Shown here one piece after another: positions 1 to 10,242 of a DNA stretch of 64,000 bases (position 1 is the stretch's first letter; each line of letters opens with the position of its first letter). Source of the DNA: Roseibium sp. Sym1 (GTDB lineage: Bacteria; Pseudomonadota; Alphaproteobacteria; Rhizobiales; Stappiaceae); contig NZ_CP114786.1 of assembly GCF_027359675.1 (NCBI RefSeq), positions 3,136,501 to 3,200,500 of the forward strand, read 5' to 3'. A model generated the notes under the pieces. That model saw nothing but the letters and a program-made list of their open reading frames with translations. It made no database searches and had not been told where the DNA came from. Made by a program: the position numbers and the translations under genes.

Positions 1-564
1 GTACTGCTTGTCGAGCGACAGGTTGCTCGGATTGTAGAAGCTGAACAGGAACAGCAGCGCCAGGCCCCACAGGCCCAGAAGCAGGATGTTGGTGATGGCG
101 GTCTTCTTGCCTTTCAAGACCGTCATGGTGATGTTGTAGAGGAACATCAGCGCGGCAACGACAATGCCGACCTTGACCCATTTCGGCTGTTCGATGAACT
201 CGCGGCCTTCCTTGCCCAGCAGCCAGTTGCCTTCGAACAGGTTGAAGACATAGGTGAGCACGACACCGAGCGTGCCGACCACGAGGATGATGAGCTGCAG
301 GTAGGCGATCTTGGTTGAGTGGATTTCCCGCTCCGCCTCTTCGGGGATCAGGAAATAGGCCGATCCCATGAACCCGAGCAGCAGCCACACGATCAGGCTG
401 TTGGTGTGCAGCATCCTGACGATGTTGAAGGGCAGCAGTTCGGAGAGGAAGTTCGGAGCAACGTAGATATATCCGGCCAGCAGACCGCCCAGGACCTGAA
501 CGGCAAACAGACCGAGCGCAACGGCGAAATACGCCAGTGCGACCTTCTGAGATTGATATTTCAT
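1..564 (-). CDS. norB: Nitric oxide reductase subunit B (cytochrome b subunit), 5' part only
   Basis: This is the N-terminal 188 residues of NorB, the membrane catalytic subunit that reduces two NO to N2O; the gene runs off the left edge. The frame opens at an ATG ending at 564 (MKYQSQKVALAY) and shows alternating hydrophobic helices. It includes a helix near residues 50-75 with a histidine in RMLHTNSL, as in the NorB/heme-copper oxidase family, and a GLWGLALLFLFSFYNPSNLS stretch near the truncation. It lies 24 bases downstream of norC in the same direction, the usual norCB order. Its heme b3/FeB ligands further on are outside the window. Confidence 0.95.
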   Translation of the reverse strand, partial: MKYQSQKVALAYFAVALGLFAVQVLGGLLAGYIYVAPNFLSELLPFNIVRMLHTNSLIVWLLLGFMGSAYFLIPEEAEREIHSTKIAYLQLIILVVGTLGVVLTYVFNLFEGNWLLGKEGREFIEQPKWVKVGIVVAALMFLYNITMTVLKGKKTAITNILLLGLWGLALLFLFSFYNPSNLSLDKQY

Positions 565-588
565 CTTGAGGTTCCTTCAGCGTTCAAA

Positions 589-1041
589 TCAGCCGGCGTC
601 GTTCGGCGGCCAGTCCTGGGCGTCGATCTTGTCGGTCCAGATCAGGAAATTGGCGAGATCCCGGATTTCCTCGTCGGTGAGGTTGAATTGCGGCATCTGC
701 CTGCGGCCCTCGATGCCCGTCGGCATGGATTCCATCCAGCCCTTCAGCGTTTCAAAGGCCAGCTCCGGATCGTCGATGACGCCCCAACGGGTCATGACGT
801 TGCCGACCTCCGGCGCGAAATAGGCACCTTCGCCCAGAATCGTGTGGCAGTTGATGCAGGCGTTTTCTTCCCAGACATGTTTGCCTGCGGCAACACTGTC
901 GGTCAGCGTGCTCGCGTTGGTTGAAGTGCTGGTGATGTAGAGATGGCTGTGAACAGACAAACCTACAAAGATGATGATGAAGAACAGTGACCCGCCATAA
1001 AATATGTTTCGGGCCATGCTTTTGGTCATGACTTCGCGCAT
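589..1041 (-). CDS. norC: Nitric oxide reductase subunit C (membrane-anchored cytochrome c)
   Basis: A 150-residue protein that passes electrons to NorB for NO reduction. One N-terminal membrane helix lies at about residues 13-32. A heme c motif CINCH (62-66) and a likely axial methionine in MPQF (M116) follow, which is the NorC layout. The start at 1041 (MREVMTKSM) is preferred over longer options because a GGGGG ribosome binding site lies 9 bases before it. The longer frame would also place the upstream NNR box inside the coding region. A box at 1110-1123 sits about 70 bases upstream of the start, so anaerobic/NO-dependent transcription is likely. norB follows after 24 bases. Confidence 0.95.
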   Translation of the reverse strand: MREVMTKSMARNIFYGGSLFFIIIFVGLSVHSHLYITSTSTNASTLTDSVAAGKHVWEENACINCHTILGEGAYFAPEVGNVMTRWGVIDDPELAFETLKGWMESMPTGIEGRRQMPQFNLTDEEIRDLANFLIWTDKIDAQDWPPNDAG

Positions 1042-1109
1042 GGCGACCGACCCCCTTTTCGTAGCCATTGATGGTGGATGAACCATCGGCGAGCGGCAGG
1101 CGGGACTCC

Positions 1110-1123
1110 TTAACAAAAGTCAA
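1110..1123. promoter_or_regulatory. FNR/NNR-type box upstream of norC
   Basis: TTAACAAAAGTCAA matches the CRP/FNR-family denitrification box (TTAAC-N4-GTCAA, related to TTGAC-N4-GTCAA). It is identical to the box in front of nirS at 4142-4155. It lies in the 104-base gap between the nirX stop and the norC start, at a distance that suits activation of norC. The activator (NnrR/Nnr/Dnr type) is inferred; no such gene is in the window. Confidence 0.85.
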
Positions 1124-1145
1124 CTGGTCGGAAATTTCGCTGCTG

Positions 1146-2030
1146 TCAGCCGAGAGCTGCAATCCTGGCATCCGGAAAGACAGTGAGGGCGGCATCGATT
1201 TCAGCCCGTTCCATGACACAAAAGGCCGTCGACAGGGCGTCGGCAAGGGCGGCGGACGGCGCGGTGACGGCACTGATCTGCCATCGCTGTCCTCTTCCCG
1301 CCGGATCGAGGATATGACCATGCGCCGCGCCTGGCCCGATCAGCGTTCCGGCAGGGGAAGACACGGCGAGCGCCCTGTCTTGCAGGGCCGCCGCGCCGAC
1401 GGTCCTGCCGTCCGGCAGTGCGATGGCCGCTTGCCACGCTTTCCCGTCCGGTCGCCGGCCCATGGCGTTGATCTCGCCGATGTCCACCAGGACGTCCCTG
1501 TAGCCTGCCTGCCTCAACAGCGTGGCGACCTGATCGGCGGCATGGCCTTGCGCGATGCCATTGAATGTCACCGCCATGCCGGGACGCGCCAGCCGTATTT
1601 CCTGTTCCGACAAAACCACGTCCCGCCAGCCGACAAGCTTGCGCGCGGCGTCAATATCCCCGCCGGTGGCAGTCGCCTGCCACAGCGGCTGGATCGTCGG
1701 ATCGAAGGCACCAACCGTTGCCGCGTGCACCTGTGCGGCCAGGCGGAAGAGCGCCAGAACATCGGGATCGGGCCAGGGCCAACGCCCGGTGCGGTTGAGA
1801 CGCACAAGTCCGGACTCGGTATGGAGCGAAAAACGCGTCTCCACCCGGGCGAGCAGTCGCTCGATTTTCCTGAAGAGGCGTCGCGCGGAGCTTTGGTCGG
1901 TGCCGGTCAGAACGACACGCGCCGACGTGCCCATCGCCCGTCCCTGCCAGCTGACGTTTTCGGCGGCCCTGGAGGGCGAGGCGACCGCAGCAGCGGCGGC
2001 TATGGTCAGAAAGCGGCGGCGGCTTATCAT
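1146..2030 (-). CDS. nirX: NirX, ApbE-type FAD:protein FMN transferase (nir cluster)
   Basis: A 294-residue periplasmic flavin transferase of the ApbE/NosX family, which attaches FMN covalently to a threonine of partner proteins. The N-terminus MISRRRFLTIAAAAAVASPS is a twin-arginine signal. Family signatures include GAFDPTIQPLW near residues 107-117, TFNGIAQGHAAD, and DIGEINAMG. Its ATG overlaps the nirI stop by four bases, so it is coupled to NirI, its expected substrate. This nirI-nirX pair divergent from nirS matches Paracoccus. A second paralogue (nosX) is at 14410. Confidence 0.88.
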   Translation of the reverse strand: MISRRRFLTIAAAAAVASPSRAAENVSWQGRAMGTSARVVLTGTDQSSARRLFRKIERLLARVETRFSLHTESGLVRLNRTGRWPWPDPDVLALFRLAAQVHAATVGAFDPTIQPLWQATATGGDIDAARKLVGWRDVVLSEQEIRLARPGMAVTFNGIAQGHAADQVATLLRQAGYRDVLVDIGEINAMGRRPDGKAWQAAIALPDGRTVGAAALQDRALAVSSPAGTLIGPGAAHGHILDPAGRGQRWQISAVTAPSAALADALSTAFCVMERAEIDAALTVFPDARIAALG

Positions 2031-4087
2031 GGCTTGTCTCCCTTTGACGCGGCCGCAGTGGAGGGCTGTGCCGTCGGGCGCACCCGCCTTTTCAGGATCG
2101 TACAGGTGGTGGGATCGTTAAAAATCACCTGGCAGCGCAGGCACAGCACGCATTCGTTGGGATTGATGCGACCGATCGGATCGATCGCGCCGACGGTGCA
2201 TTTGGTCTCGCACAGCCGGCATTCCCTGCCGCATTGCGAGCGCCGGTGCAGCCAGTCGAAGATCTTCAACTTGGCCGGAATGGCGAGCGCCGCACCAAGC
2301 GGGCAAAGATACCGGCAATAGAACCGTTCGATAAAAAGACCGGCGGCGAGGATCGCGACGACGAAGAGAACGAACGGCCAGGCGCGGATCATGCGCAGCG
2401 AAATCGCCGTTTTGAACGGCTCTATCTCCGCCAGAACCAGGGCATCGTGCATGGAATAGAACGACAGCGCCAGAATGGCGACGAAAGCCGTGTATTTGAT
2501 CATCCAGAGCCGTTCGTGCAGCGCCTGCGGCACGGCGATCTGTTTGACGCCCAGCCGCTGGGCGGCAAAATTGAGCAACTCCTGCAGGGCACCGAAGGGA
2601 CACAGCCAGCCGCAGTAAACGCCCCGTCCCCAGAACAACAGGCACAGGGCAACGAAAGACCACAGCAGGAAGATCACCGGCTCGATCAGAAAGGTCTCCC
2701 ACCGGAAACCGGTCAGCAGCGAATGAATGAAAGCCACGACCTGCACGACGGAAAGTTGGCCGTTCAACCCCCAACCCAAAACAAGCAGCGTGACGGACAG
2801 AAATCCCAGCCGACCGACGAGCCAGAGTTTCTTGCGGCGGACGATGCTTTCCTGGAACAGCAGCACAAGCGCCAGCGCGACCAGCATCATCGCGACAAAT
2901 ACCGTGGCCGGCATTTTGGCGGTCCAGATCTCGCGCCAGAGCGGTTCGGTCTCCATAGGAGGCACCGCGTGGAACGCCTTGGGCAGCGTATAGTCGGCAC
3001 TGACAACCATGGTGGCGGCAGTGCCGCCCGCCCCGGGGCGTTCCGCCGTCACCTCGATCCGGAAGGGCTTTGTCGCGTCGATCTCGGGTCCGATCCGGAA
3101 GACGCTCATTTCCTTCAGTTGCGGTGCGTTGTCGATGCTCAGCTTCTTGACGAAGATATAGTCGGCCTCCTTCGGAACGACGCGGGTCGTCCCCTGGACA
3201 ATGGTGAGCCTGTCGAAGGCGCCGCTGCGGCGCCATTTCGTGCCGCGGTGCGAATGAAGTCCGCCGGACAGGACCGCGAGCGCCGTGTCGCCCGGTCCGA
3301 GCGAGCCGATCACGCTGGTATAAAGGTGCTGGCCCAGCAAATTGCGCCCAACGGTCGGAGGGTCGATGATGCCGGTGTAGAGATCGAGAAAATTCCCGGG
3401 TCCCGGCGCCACGGGCACCTTCGCGCCGCGCAGGGCGGCCGCCGCCTCGTCCATGGTGACACGCTTCTGCACAAGGGTTCCGCTGGCAAGAAGGGAGGGC
3501 CAGTCGGCCGGTTCAAACCCCAACCGGTCGACGCCGCTTCCGCCGACAAGCTCGCGTGCAACCGAGAGCGTGTGCGCGGTTCGCAAAATTCCGTCGCGAA
3601 TGACGCCGGTCGAGACCGTGGCACGCGCGATCACATCCGGCAAATCGCTCTGCGGTTCAAGCATGGATGCGCGCTCCGCCCGCAGATCCACTCCCGCATA
3701 GGCATCGACATACCGGGCGATGTCCTCGTCGGAGAGACCCAGCGTCAGAACCGGTTCGTTATGCTGCATCAGCCGCGCACCGGCGATCCTGGCATCAAGT
3801 CCGATGGCAACCAGCACATCGAGCGGGCGCCCGGAATAGCCGATCGATCCGGCGATTTCCCAGGTCGACCCTATGGCGCCGATCATCCGTCCGTCCTTGA
3901 AGACGGTCCAGGAAGGCACTCCCGTTTCGTCCCTGACAACCGTCACCGGCTCCGCGCTTTGAAACAACTCCGCGGCAAGGCGCGCATCGGGAACGGCCGG
4001 CGAAATGGATTCGCCGGTCAGTCCCGTGGCGAGACAAGGCTCCGCCAGCAACAAGAGACCAATCAGAAGGAGGTGAAAAAGGCGCAT
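2027..4087 (-). CDS. nirI: NirI, NosR-like membrane flavo-iron-sulfur protein
   Basis: A 686-residue NosR/NirI-family protein needed in Paracoccus for nirS expression; its exact role is debated (electron transfer or regulation). Order: signal sequence (1-20), periplasmic FMN-binding domain (about 50-190), several membrane helices from about residue 395, CGWLCPFGA-type cysteine motifs, and C-terminal [4Fe-4S] cysteines (CGRECRLCETKC and CVLCLRC). In the flavinylation region the motif reads DVIARAT, whereas NosR in this window has the canonical DIISGAT; the acceptor threonine remains but the S-G pair is lost. It is divergent from nirS with an NNR box between. Confidence 0.9.
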   Translation of the reverse strand: MRLFHLLLIGLLLLAEPCLATGLTGESISPAVPDARLAAELFQSAEPVTVVRDETGVPSWTVFKDGRMIGAIGSTWEIAGSIGYSGRPLDVLVAIGLDARIAGARLMQHNEPVLTLGLSDEDIARYVDAYAGVDLRAERASMLEPQSDLPDVIARATVSTGVIRDGILRTAHTLSVARELVGGSGVDRLGFEPADWPSLLASGTLVQKRVTMDEAAAALRGAKVPVAPGPGNFLDLYTGIIDPPTVGRNLLGQHLYTSVIGSLGPGDTALAVLSGGLHSHRGTKWRRSGAFDRLTIVQGTTRVVPKEADYIFVKKLSIDNAPQLKEMSVFRIGPEIDATKPFRIEVTAERPGAGGTAATMVVSADYTLPKAFHAVPPMETEPLWREIWTAKMPATVFVAMMLVALALVLLFQESIVRRKKLWLVGRLGFLSVTLLVLGWGLNGQLSVVQVVAFIHSLLTGFRWETFLIEPVIFLLWSFVALCLLFWGRGVYCGWLCPFGALQELLNFAAQRLGVKQIAVPQALHERLWMIKYTAFVAILALSFYSMHDALVLAEIEPFKTAISLRMIRAWPFVLFVVAILAAGLFIERFYCRYLCPLGAALAIPAKLKIFDWLHRRSQCGRECRLCETKCTVGAIDPIGRINPNECVLCLRCQVIFNDPTTCTILKRRVRPTAQPSTAAASKGDKP

Positions 4088-4141
4088 GAAAATGGTCCCG
4101 ATCCGATGCGGCCAAAGTGCCGCAGGGACCGGAAACGGACC

Positions 4142-4155
4142 TTAACAAAAGTCAA
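4142..4155. promoter_or_regulatory. FNR/NNR-type box between nirI and nirS
   Basis: TTAACAAAAGTCAA, the same 14 bases as the norC box at 1110-1123. It lies 64 bases before the nirS ATG and 54 bases from the nirI ATG in a 131-base divergent promoter region. It could serve nirS, nirI or both; its symmetry does not decide this. Confidence 0.87.
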
Positions 4156-4185
4156 GGCAGCGAAGACCGGTGCGGTCCAACGTGA

Positions 4186-5982
<1,797 letters not shown>

Positions 5983-5991
5983 CGTTTCCTT

Positions 5992-6016
5992 CGGAGGGGC
6001 GGTCAACGCCCCTCCG
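5992..6016 (+). terminator. Hairpin attenuator between nirS and nirE
   Basis: A 10-bp perfect stem (CGGAGGGGCG / CGCCCCTCCG) with a GTCAA loop, followed by TTTCCTTGC. It begins 9 bases after the nirS stop and ends 34 bases before the nirE ATG. The stem is strong but the following T tract is imperfect, so partial termination or 3'-end stabilisation of nirS mRNA is more likely than a full stop. The rest of the operon has no obvious promoter of its own. Confidence 0.75.
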
Positions 6017-6050
6017 TTTCCTTGCATTTTCCCATCGGCAGGAGTTCACG

Positions 6051-6854
6051 ATGAAACAGCCAGGTAAAGTTTATCTGATTGGTGCGGGCCCCGGGGATCC
6101 GGAACTTCTGACCCTGAAGGCACTGCGCTTGCTTCAGGAGGCCGACTCGGTGGTTTATGACCGGCTGGTTTCGCCGGAAGTCATGGCGCTGGTTCCGGCC
6201 GACGCTGAAAAAATTCCGGTTGGAAAATCGCCGGACAACCATCCGGTACCTCAGGATCTCATCAACGAAATTCTTGTCGGTCTGGCCCTGGAGGGCAAGA
6301 CTGTTGCCCGTTTGAAAGGCGGCGATCCGCTCATTTTCGGACGGGGATCCGAGGAAGCGGCGCAACTTGCCGCCGCGGGAGTCGCGGTGGAATATGTCCC
6401 CGGCATCACGGCTGCGCAGGGCGCCTCCGCGTCCAGCGGCGTTCCGCTCACCCACCGCGGCCTTGCGACCGGCGTGCGCTATGTGACCGGCCACCGGCAG
6501 GCCAATGGTGTCCTGGATCTCGACTGGAAGAGCCTGGCCAGCGAAGAGACCACCCTGGTCGTCTATATGGGTGTCGCCAATATCGGCCAGATCGCCATGC
6601 GCCTTGTTGCCGAAGGGTTCAGCGAGGCGACGCCGGTCATGGCGATAGCGAACGCCACGACACCACGTGAAAAAAGGCTGTTTTCCGAGCTTGGACAGGT
6701 CGCGCTGGATGTGCGCGATGCGGGCTTGAAGGCGCCGGTGCTGTTTGTGATCGGCGAGGTTGTCACCCTGAGCACGGAATGGCCGGCAAATGCCGTCGAC
6801 ATGCTGCTGGCTGGCGCGAGCCGGGAGACAGCCGGAAAGCTGGCCCATGCTTAA
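6051..6854 (+). CDS. nirE: Uroporphyrinogen-III C-methyltransferase (heme d1 pathway)
   Basis: A 267-residue SAM-dependent methyltransferase that makes precorrin-2 from uroporphyrinogen III, the first committed step toward siroheme and heme d1. Seen motifs: GAGPGDPELLTLKAL near residue 11, RLKGGDPLIFGRG near 83-95, and YVPGITAAQGA. It is single-domain (no CysG dehydrogenase/chelatase part), as for NirE. A GGCAGGAG ribosome binding site precedes the ATG. It overlaps nirC by 8 bases. Confidence 0.95.
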   Translation: MKQPGKVYLIGAGPGDPELLTLKALRLLQEADSVVYDRLVSPEVMALVPADAEKIPVGKSPDNHPVPQDLINEILVGLALEGKTVARLKGGDPLIFGRGSEEAAQLAAAGVAVEYVPGITAAQGASASSGVPLTHRGLATGVRYVTGHRQANGVLDLDWKSLASEETTLVVYMGVANIGQIAMRLVAEGFSEATPVMAIANATTPREKRLFSELGQVALDVRDAGLKAPVLFVIGEVVTLSTEWPANAVDMLLAGASRETAGKLAHA

Positions 6855-7164
6855 GCTGCTTCTGACCGTCGCCTTTTGCCTCCTGGCGATCACGAGCCTG
6901 GCCCTGGCCGCGGAAAGCAGCCCACCGCAGGTGCTGGTCAGTCTCGTTCATCAGGACTGCGGTTCCTGCCACGGCATGACGCTGAAGGGCGGGCTGGGGC
7001 CGGACATCAGGCCCGAGGCGCTTGCACATTATGACGTCGACACTCTGTCCACGGTGGTTCTGGACGGCATCCCGAAAACCGCCATGCCGCCCTGGCGCCC
7101 GCTGATCAGCGAGGCCGATGCCAGAAGAATTGCCGAATATCTGTTGAAGGGAGACATCAAATGA
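6847..7164 (+). CDS. nirC: NirC, small periplasmic c-type cytochrome
   Basis: A 105-residue monoheme cytochrome c associated with maturation of, or electron delivery to, cytochrome cd1. A signal peptide spans about residues 1-21. A single heme motif CGSCH is at 38-42, and a probable methionine ligand is in TAMPPW. The ATG at 6847 is chosen because it begins the signal peptide; it overlaps the nirE end by 8 bases. It is translationally coupled to nirF through an ATGA overlap. Confidence 0.9.
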   Translation: MLKLLLTVAFCLLAITSLALAAESSPPQVLVSLVHQDCGSCHGMTLKGGLGPDIRPEALAHYDVDTLSTVVLDGIPKTAMPPWRPLISEADARRIAEYLLKGDIK

Positions 7165-8309
7165 AGTGGCTATGCGGTGCCGTTCTGGCCGTCCTTCTGT
7201 CCGCCCCGGTTCAGGCGCAATCCGTTGTTGCGACCGGCGATCTCGGACTTGTCGTGGAACGTGCCACGGGCTCCCTGCTTCTTGTCGACCAGTCGGACCA
7301 CGCCGTCCTGACACGCATCGAGGGTCTCGGTGACCTGTCCCATGCAAGCCTGGTCTATTCGCCGGACGAGCGATTTGCCTATGTCTTCGGCCGGGATGGC
7401 GGCCTGACCAAGGTCGACCTGGTGGAACAACGGATCGACCGCCGCATCGTCCAGGCCGGCAATGCCATCGGCGGCGCCATTTCAGATGACGGCACTCTGG
7501 TCGCCGTCTCCAATTACGAACCGGGTGGCGTCCGGATCTTCGATGCCGGCACGCTGCAACCGGTGGCGGACATCCCGACCGGGTCGAAGACCATCGGTCT
7601 CGTGGACGCGCCCGGCCGGCGCTTCGTGTTCACACTGTGGGATGCAGGTGAAACCTGGATCGCCGATCTTTCCGGCGGCACGCCGGACGTCACCAGGATC
7701 GAGGACATGGGGACCAATCCCTATGATGCGCTGATCACCGGCGACGGTCGTCTCTATATCACCGGCCTGTTCGGCGAGGACGGCCTGACGGCGCTCGATC
7801 TGTGGGATCCTGATCCAAAGCCCATCCGCGTTCTGCCCGAATACGGCCGCGGCGAAGAGGAATTGCCTGTCTACAAGATGCCGCACCTGGAAGGCTGGGC
7901 GAGGGCCGGCCGGGAATTCGTTCTTCCGGCCGTCGGGCATCACGAAGTGCTGTGGATCGACGGCGACACGCTTGCCGAAACCGGGCGGACCAAGACACAT
8001 GGACAGCCGGTTTTCGCGATGGCGCGTCCGGACGGCCGTCATGTCTGGGTGAATTTCGCCCATCCGCTCAACGACACAATCCAGGTGATCGATACGCTGA
8101 CCAAAAAGGTCGTGCACGAGTTCAAGCCGGGACCGGCCGTGCTGCACATGGAATTTACCGCCCGCGGACACGAGGTCTGGATCTCGGTACGCGATGCCGG
8201 GAAGGTGATGGTCTACGACACCAGGACTTTCGAAAAACGCGGCGAGATCGAGGCGGAGAGTCCCTCCGGCATTTTCTTCACCGCGCGGGCACACAGGACG
8301 GGGCTTTGA
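7161..8309 (+). CDS. nirF: NirF, heme d1 biosynthesis propeller protein
   Basis: A 382-residue homologue of the NirS d1 domain, required for heme d1 synthesis; it binds heme d1 or its precursor and is thought to act on a late tetrapyrrole intermediate. The N-terminal signal (about 1-19, ending QAQ) predicts a periplasmic protein. Repeated beta-propeller segments such as VFGRDGGLTKVDL and FTLWDAGETWIADL are visible. The gene overlaps nirC by four bases and is followed after 3 bases by nirDL. Confidence 0.93.
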   Translation: MKWLCGAVLAVLLSAPVQAQSVVATGDLGLVVERATGSLLLVDQSDHAVLTRIEGLGDLSHASLVYSPDERFAYVFGRDGGLTKVDLVEQRIDRRIVQAGNAIGGAISDDGTLVAVSNYEPGGVRIFDAGTLQPVADIPTGSKTIGLVDAPGRRFVFTLWDAGETWIADLSGGTPDVTRIEDMGTNPYDALITGDGRLYITGLFGEDGLTALDLWDPDPKPIRVLPEYGRGEEELPVYKMPHLEGWARAGREFVLPAVGHHEVLWIDGDTLAETGRTKTHGQPVFAMARPDGRHVWVNFAHPLNDTIQVIDTLTKKVVHEFKPGPAVLHMEFTARGHEVWISVRDAGKVMVYDTRTFEKRGEIEAESPSGIFFTARAHRTGL

Positions 8310-8312
8310 GCG

Positions 8313-9302
8313 ATGCAGTCTCTCCTCGATCCCATCGACCTCGATCTCCTGGACAACTGGCAGCGGGAGCTGCCCCTGGTCAGCCGGCCCTTTGAGGAAA
8401 TGGGGTCGCACACCGGCTGCGGCGAAGACATGGTGTTGCAGCGTCTGCAAAAGATGCTGGCAGAGGGGCGGATCAGCCGTGTCGGAGCGACTTGTGCACC
8501 CAACACGGTGTCGGCCAGCACGCTGGCCGCGCTGAGTGCTCCGGCTGAAGATCTCGAGGAGGTTGCCCGGATCGTCGGCAGCCAGCCGGGGATCAATCAT
8601 TCCTACGAGCGGGAAAACCTCTGGAACCTCTGGTTCGTCGCGACGGGCCCCGACCGCGCATTCGTCGACCGGGTCCTGGACAGCATCCGGCGGGACACCG
8701 GCCTTCAGGTTCTCGACCTGCGGCTCGTACGTCCTTTCAACATCGACCTCGGATTCCGGCTTGACGGATCTTCGGACCGGCCACCTGTGCCCCGGCCGGT
8801 CCGCCTTGAGCGCCTGCAAGAGGGTGACAACGATATCTTGCAGGCGCTCACTTTTGGATTGCCGCTTTGCAGGCGGCCGTATCTCAGGATCGCGGACAGC
8901 CTGGGACGGACGGAGGAACAGGTCCTGTCCAGAATTGCGGATCTTCGGGAGGCCGGGATCATTTCGCGCTTCGGGGTCATTGTCCGGCACCGGGCTCTTG
9001 GCTGGCGCTCCAACGCCATGGTCGTTTGGGATATCGAGTCGAAGCGGATCGATGCCGCGGGCCCGGCCCTGGCGAAACTGCCCGGCATCACGCTTTGTTA
9101 TGAACGCCGTCCCGTGGAAGGCGTCTGGCCCTATCGCCTTTACTGCATGATCCATGCCCGCAACCGGCAGACGGCCCTGGAGACCCTTCACAAGGCCTCC
9201 GGTCTGCCGGAGCTGGACGGCGTCCAGCGTGAAGTCCTGTTCTCGAGCCGCTGCTTCAAGCAGACCGGAGCCTTGATCTCAAGCCGGGGAGCTGCCGCAT
9301 GA
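8313..9302 (+). CDS. nirDL: NirD-NirL fusion, siroheme decarboxylase subunit
   Basis: A 329-residue protein with two tandem Lrp/AsnC-like units: the first (about 1-155) resembles NirD and the second (about 175-325) NirL. Each has an N-terminal winged-helix segment and an AsnC-type ferredoxin-like domain. With NirG and NirH it converts siroheme to 12,18-didecarboxysiroheme in the cytoplasm. Fused D-L forms are known in several denitrifiers. The gene overlaps nirG by an ATGA. The name nirD is also used for this fusion. Confidence 0.9.
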   Translation: MQSLLDPIDLDLLDNWQRELPLVSRPFEEMGSHTGCGEDMVLQRLQKMLAEGRISRVGATCAPNTVSASTLAALSAPAEDLEEVARIVGSQPGINHSYERENLWNLWFVATGPDRAFVDRVLDSIRRDTGLQVLDLRLVRPFNIDLGFRLDGSSDRPPVPRPVRLERLQEGDNDILQALTFGLPLCRRPYLRIADSLGRTEEQVLSRIADLREAGIISRFGVIVRHRALGWRSNAMVVWDIESKRIDAAGPALAKLPGITLCYERRPVEGVWPYRLYCMIHARNRQTALETLHKASGLPELDGVQREVLFSSRCFKQTGALISSRGAAA

Positions 9303-9754
9303 CCTATGACCTGTCCGAGCTGGACCGTCGCCTGATCAACCGGCTTCAGGACGACCTGCCGCTGACGTCGCACCCGTTTGCCGTTCTCGCGGCGGAAATG
9401 GAGCTGAGCGAACAGGAGGTCGTGAACCGGGTCAGACGCCTGCGCGACGATGGGCTACTGACGCGGTTCGGGCCGTTTTTCGATGCCGAAGCGCTGGGCG
9501 GTGCCTTCTGCCTGTGCGCCATGGCCGTTCCGCAGGAGCGCTTCGAGGAGGTCTTAACCAAAGTCAATGCCCACCCGGAGGTTGCGCATAACTATGAAAG
9601 GGAACACCGGCTGAACATGTGGTTCGTGCTGGCGACGGAGAGCCGGGCGACGATTGCGTCGACAGCGGCCTCGATTGAACGCGAGACGGGCCTTGAGGTT
9701 CTGCTGTTTCCCAAGGAACGCGAGTTCTTCATAGGTTTTCGGGTGAACGCATGA
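9299..9754 (+). CDS. nirG: NirG-type Lrp-like siroheme decarboxylase subunit
   Basis: A 151-residue single Lrp/AsnC-like protein (winged helix 1-60, then RAM-like domain) of the siroheme decarboxylase family. The HNYEREHRLNMWFV segment near residue 100 contains the histidine/arginine area conserved in this family. It is coupled by four-base overlaps to nirDL before and nirH after. G versus L naming rests on gene order. A sequence matching the NNR box (9554-9567) lies inside it. Confidence 0.85.
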   Translation: MTYDLSELDRRLINRLQDDLPLTSHPFAVLAAEMELSEQEVVNRVRRLRDDGLLTRFGPFFDAEALGGAFCLCAMAVPQERFEEVLTKVNAHPEVAHNYEREHRLNMWFVLATESRATIASTAASIERETGLEVLLFPKEREFFIGFRVNA

Positions 9755-10239
9755 CCATGGATCCGACCGACCGAACCCTGATCGAGGCCACCCAGGCGGG
9801 GTTGCCTCTGGTGCCCGCGCCGTTCGCGGTTCTGGCCGAAACGCTCGGCATTTCCGAAGCGGAAGTGATCGACCGGCTGAAACATCTCAAGGACCGGGGC
9901 ATTATCCGGCGCATCGGCGCGGCGCCGAACCATTACCGGCTCGGCATGACCGCAAACGGCATGACGGTCTGGGATGTCGACGACGGCCTAGTCGATGCAC
10001 TCGGAGAACGGGTCGGTGCCCTGCCATTCGTCTCCCACAGCTACCGCCGGCCGAGGGCGTTGCCGGACTGGCCCTACAATCTCTTCGCCATGGTGCACGG
10101 TGCGAGCCGCGAGGAAGTCCAGGCCAAGCGCGCGGACATCGCCGCGCTTCTGGGGGAGGCCTGTCACGGTTCGGACATCCTTTTTTCCAAGCGCATCTTG
10201 AAGAAAACCGGCTTGCGTCTGCGCGCAAAGGAAGGTTGA
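9751..10239 (+). CDS. nirH: NirH-type Lrp-like siroheme decarboxylase subunit
   Basis: A 162-residue Lrp/AsnC-like member of the NirDLGH group that decarboxylates siroheme during heme d1 synthesis. The winged-helix part occupies about residues 5-60 and the sensor-type domain the rest (VSHSYRRPRALPDWPYN near 95-110). It starts within the nirG stop and is followed 3 bases later by nirJ. Confidence 0.87.
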   Translation: MTMDPTDRTLIEATQAGLPLVPAPFAVLAETLGISEAEVIDRLKHLKDRGIIRRIGAAPNHYRLGMTANGMTVWDVDDGLVDALGERVGALPFVSHSYRRPRALPDWPYNLFAMVHGASREEVQAKRADIAALLGEACHGSDILFSKRILKKTGLRLRAKEG

Positions 10240-10242
10240 CCC

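Noticed and set aside
7482..9191. Open frame of 569 codons opposite nirF and nirDL
   Set aside because: Covers two well-supported genes on the other strand and shows no family motifs.
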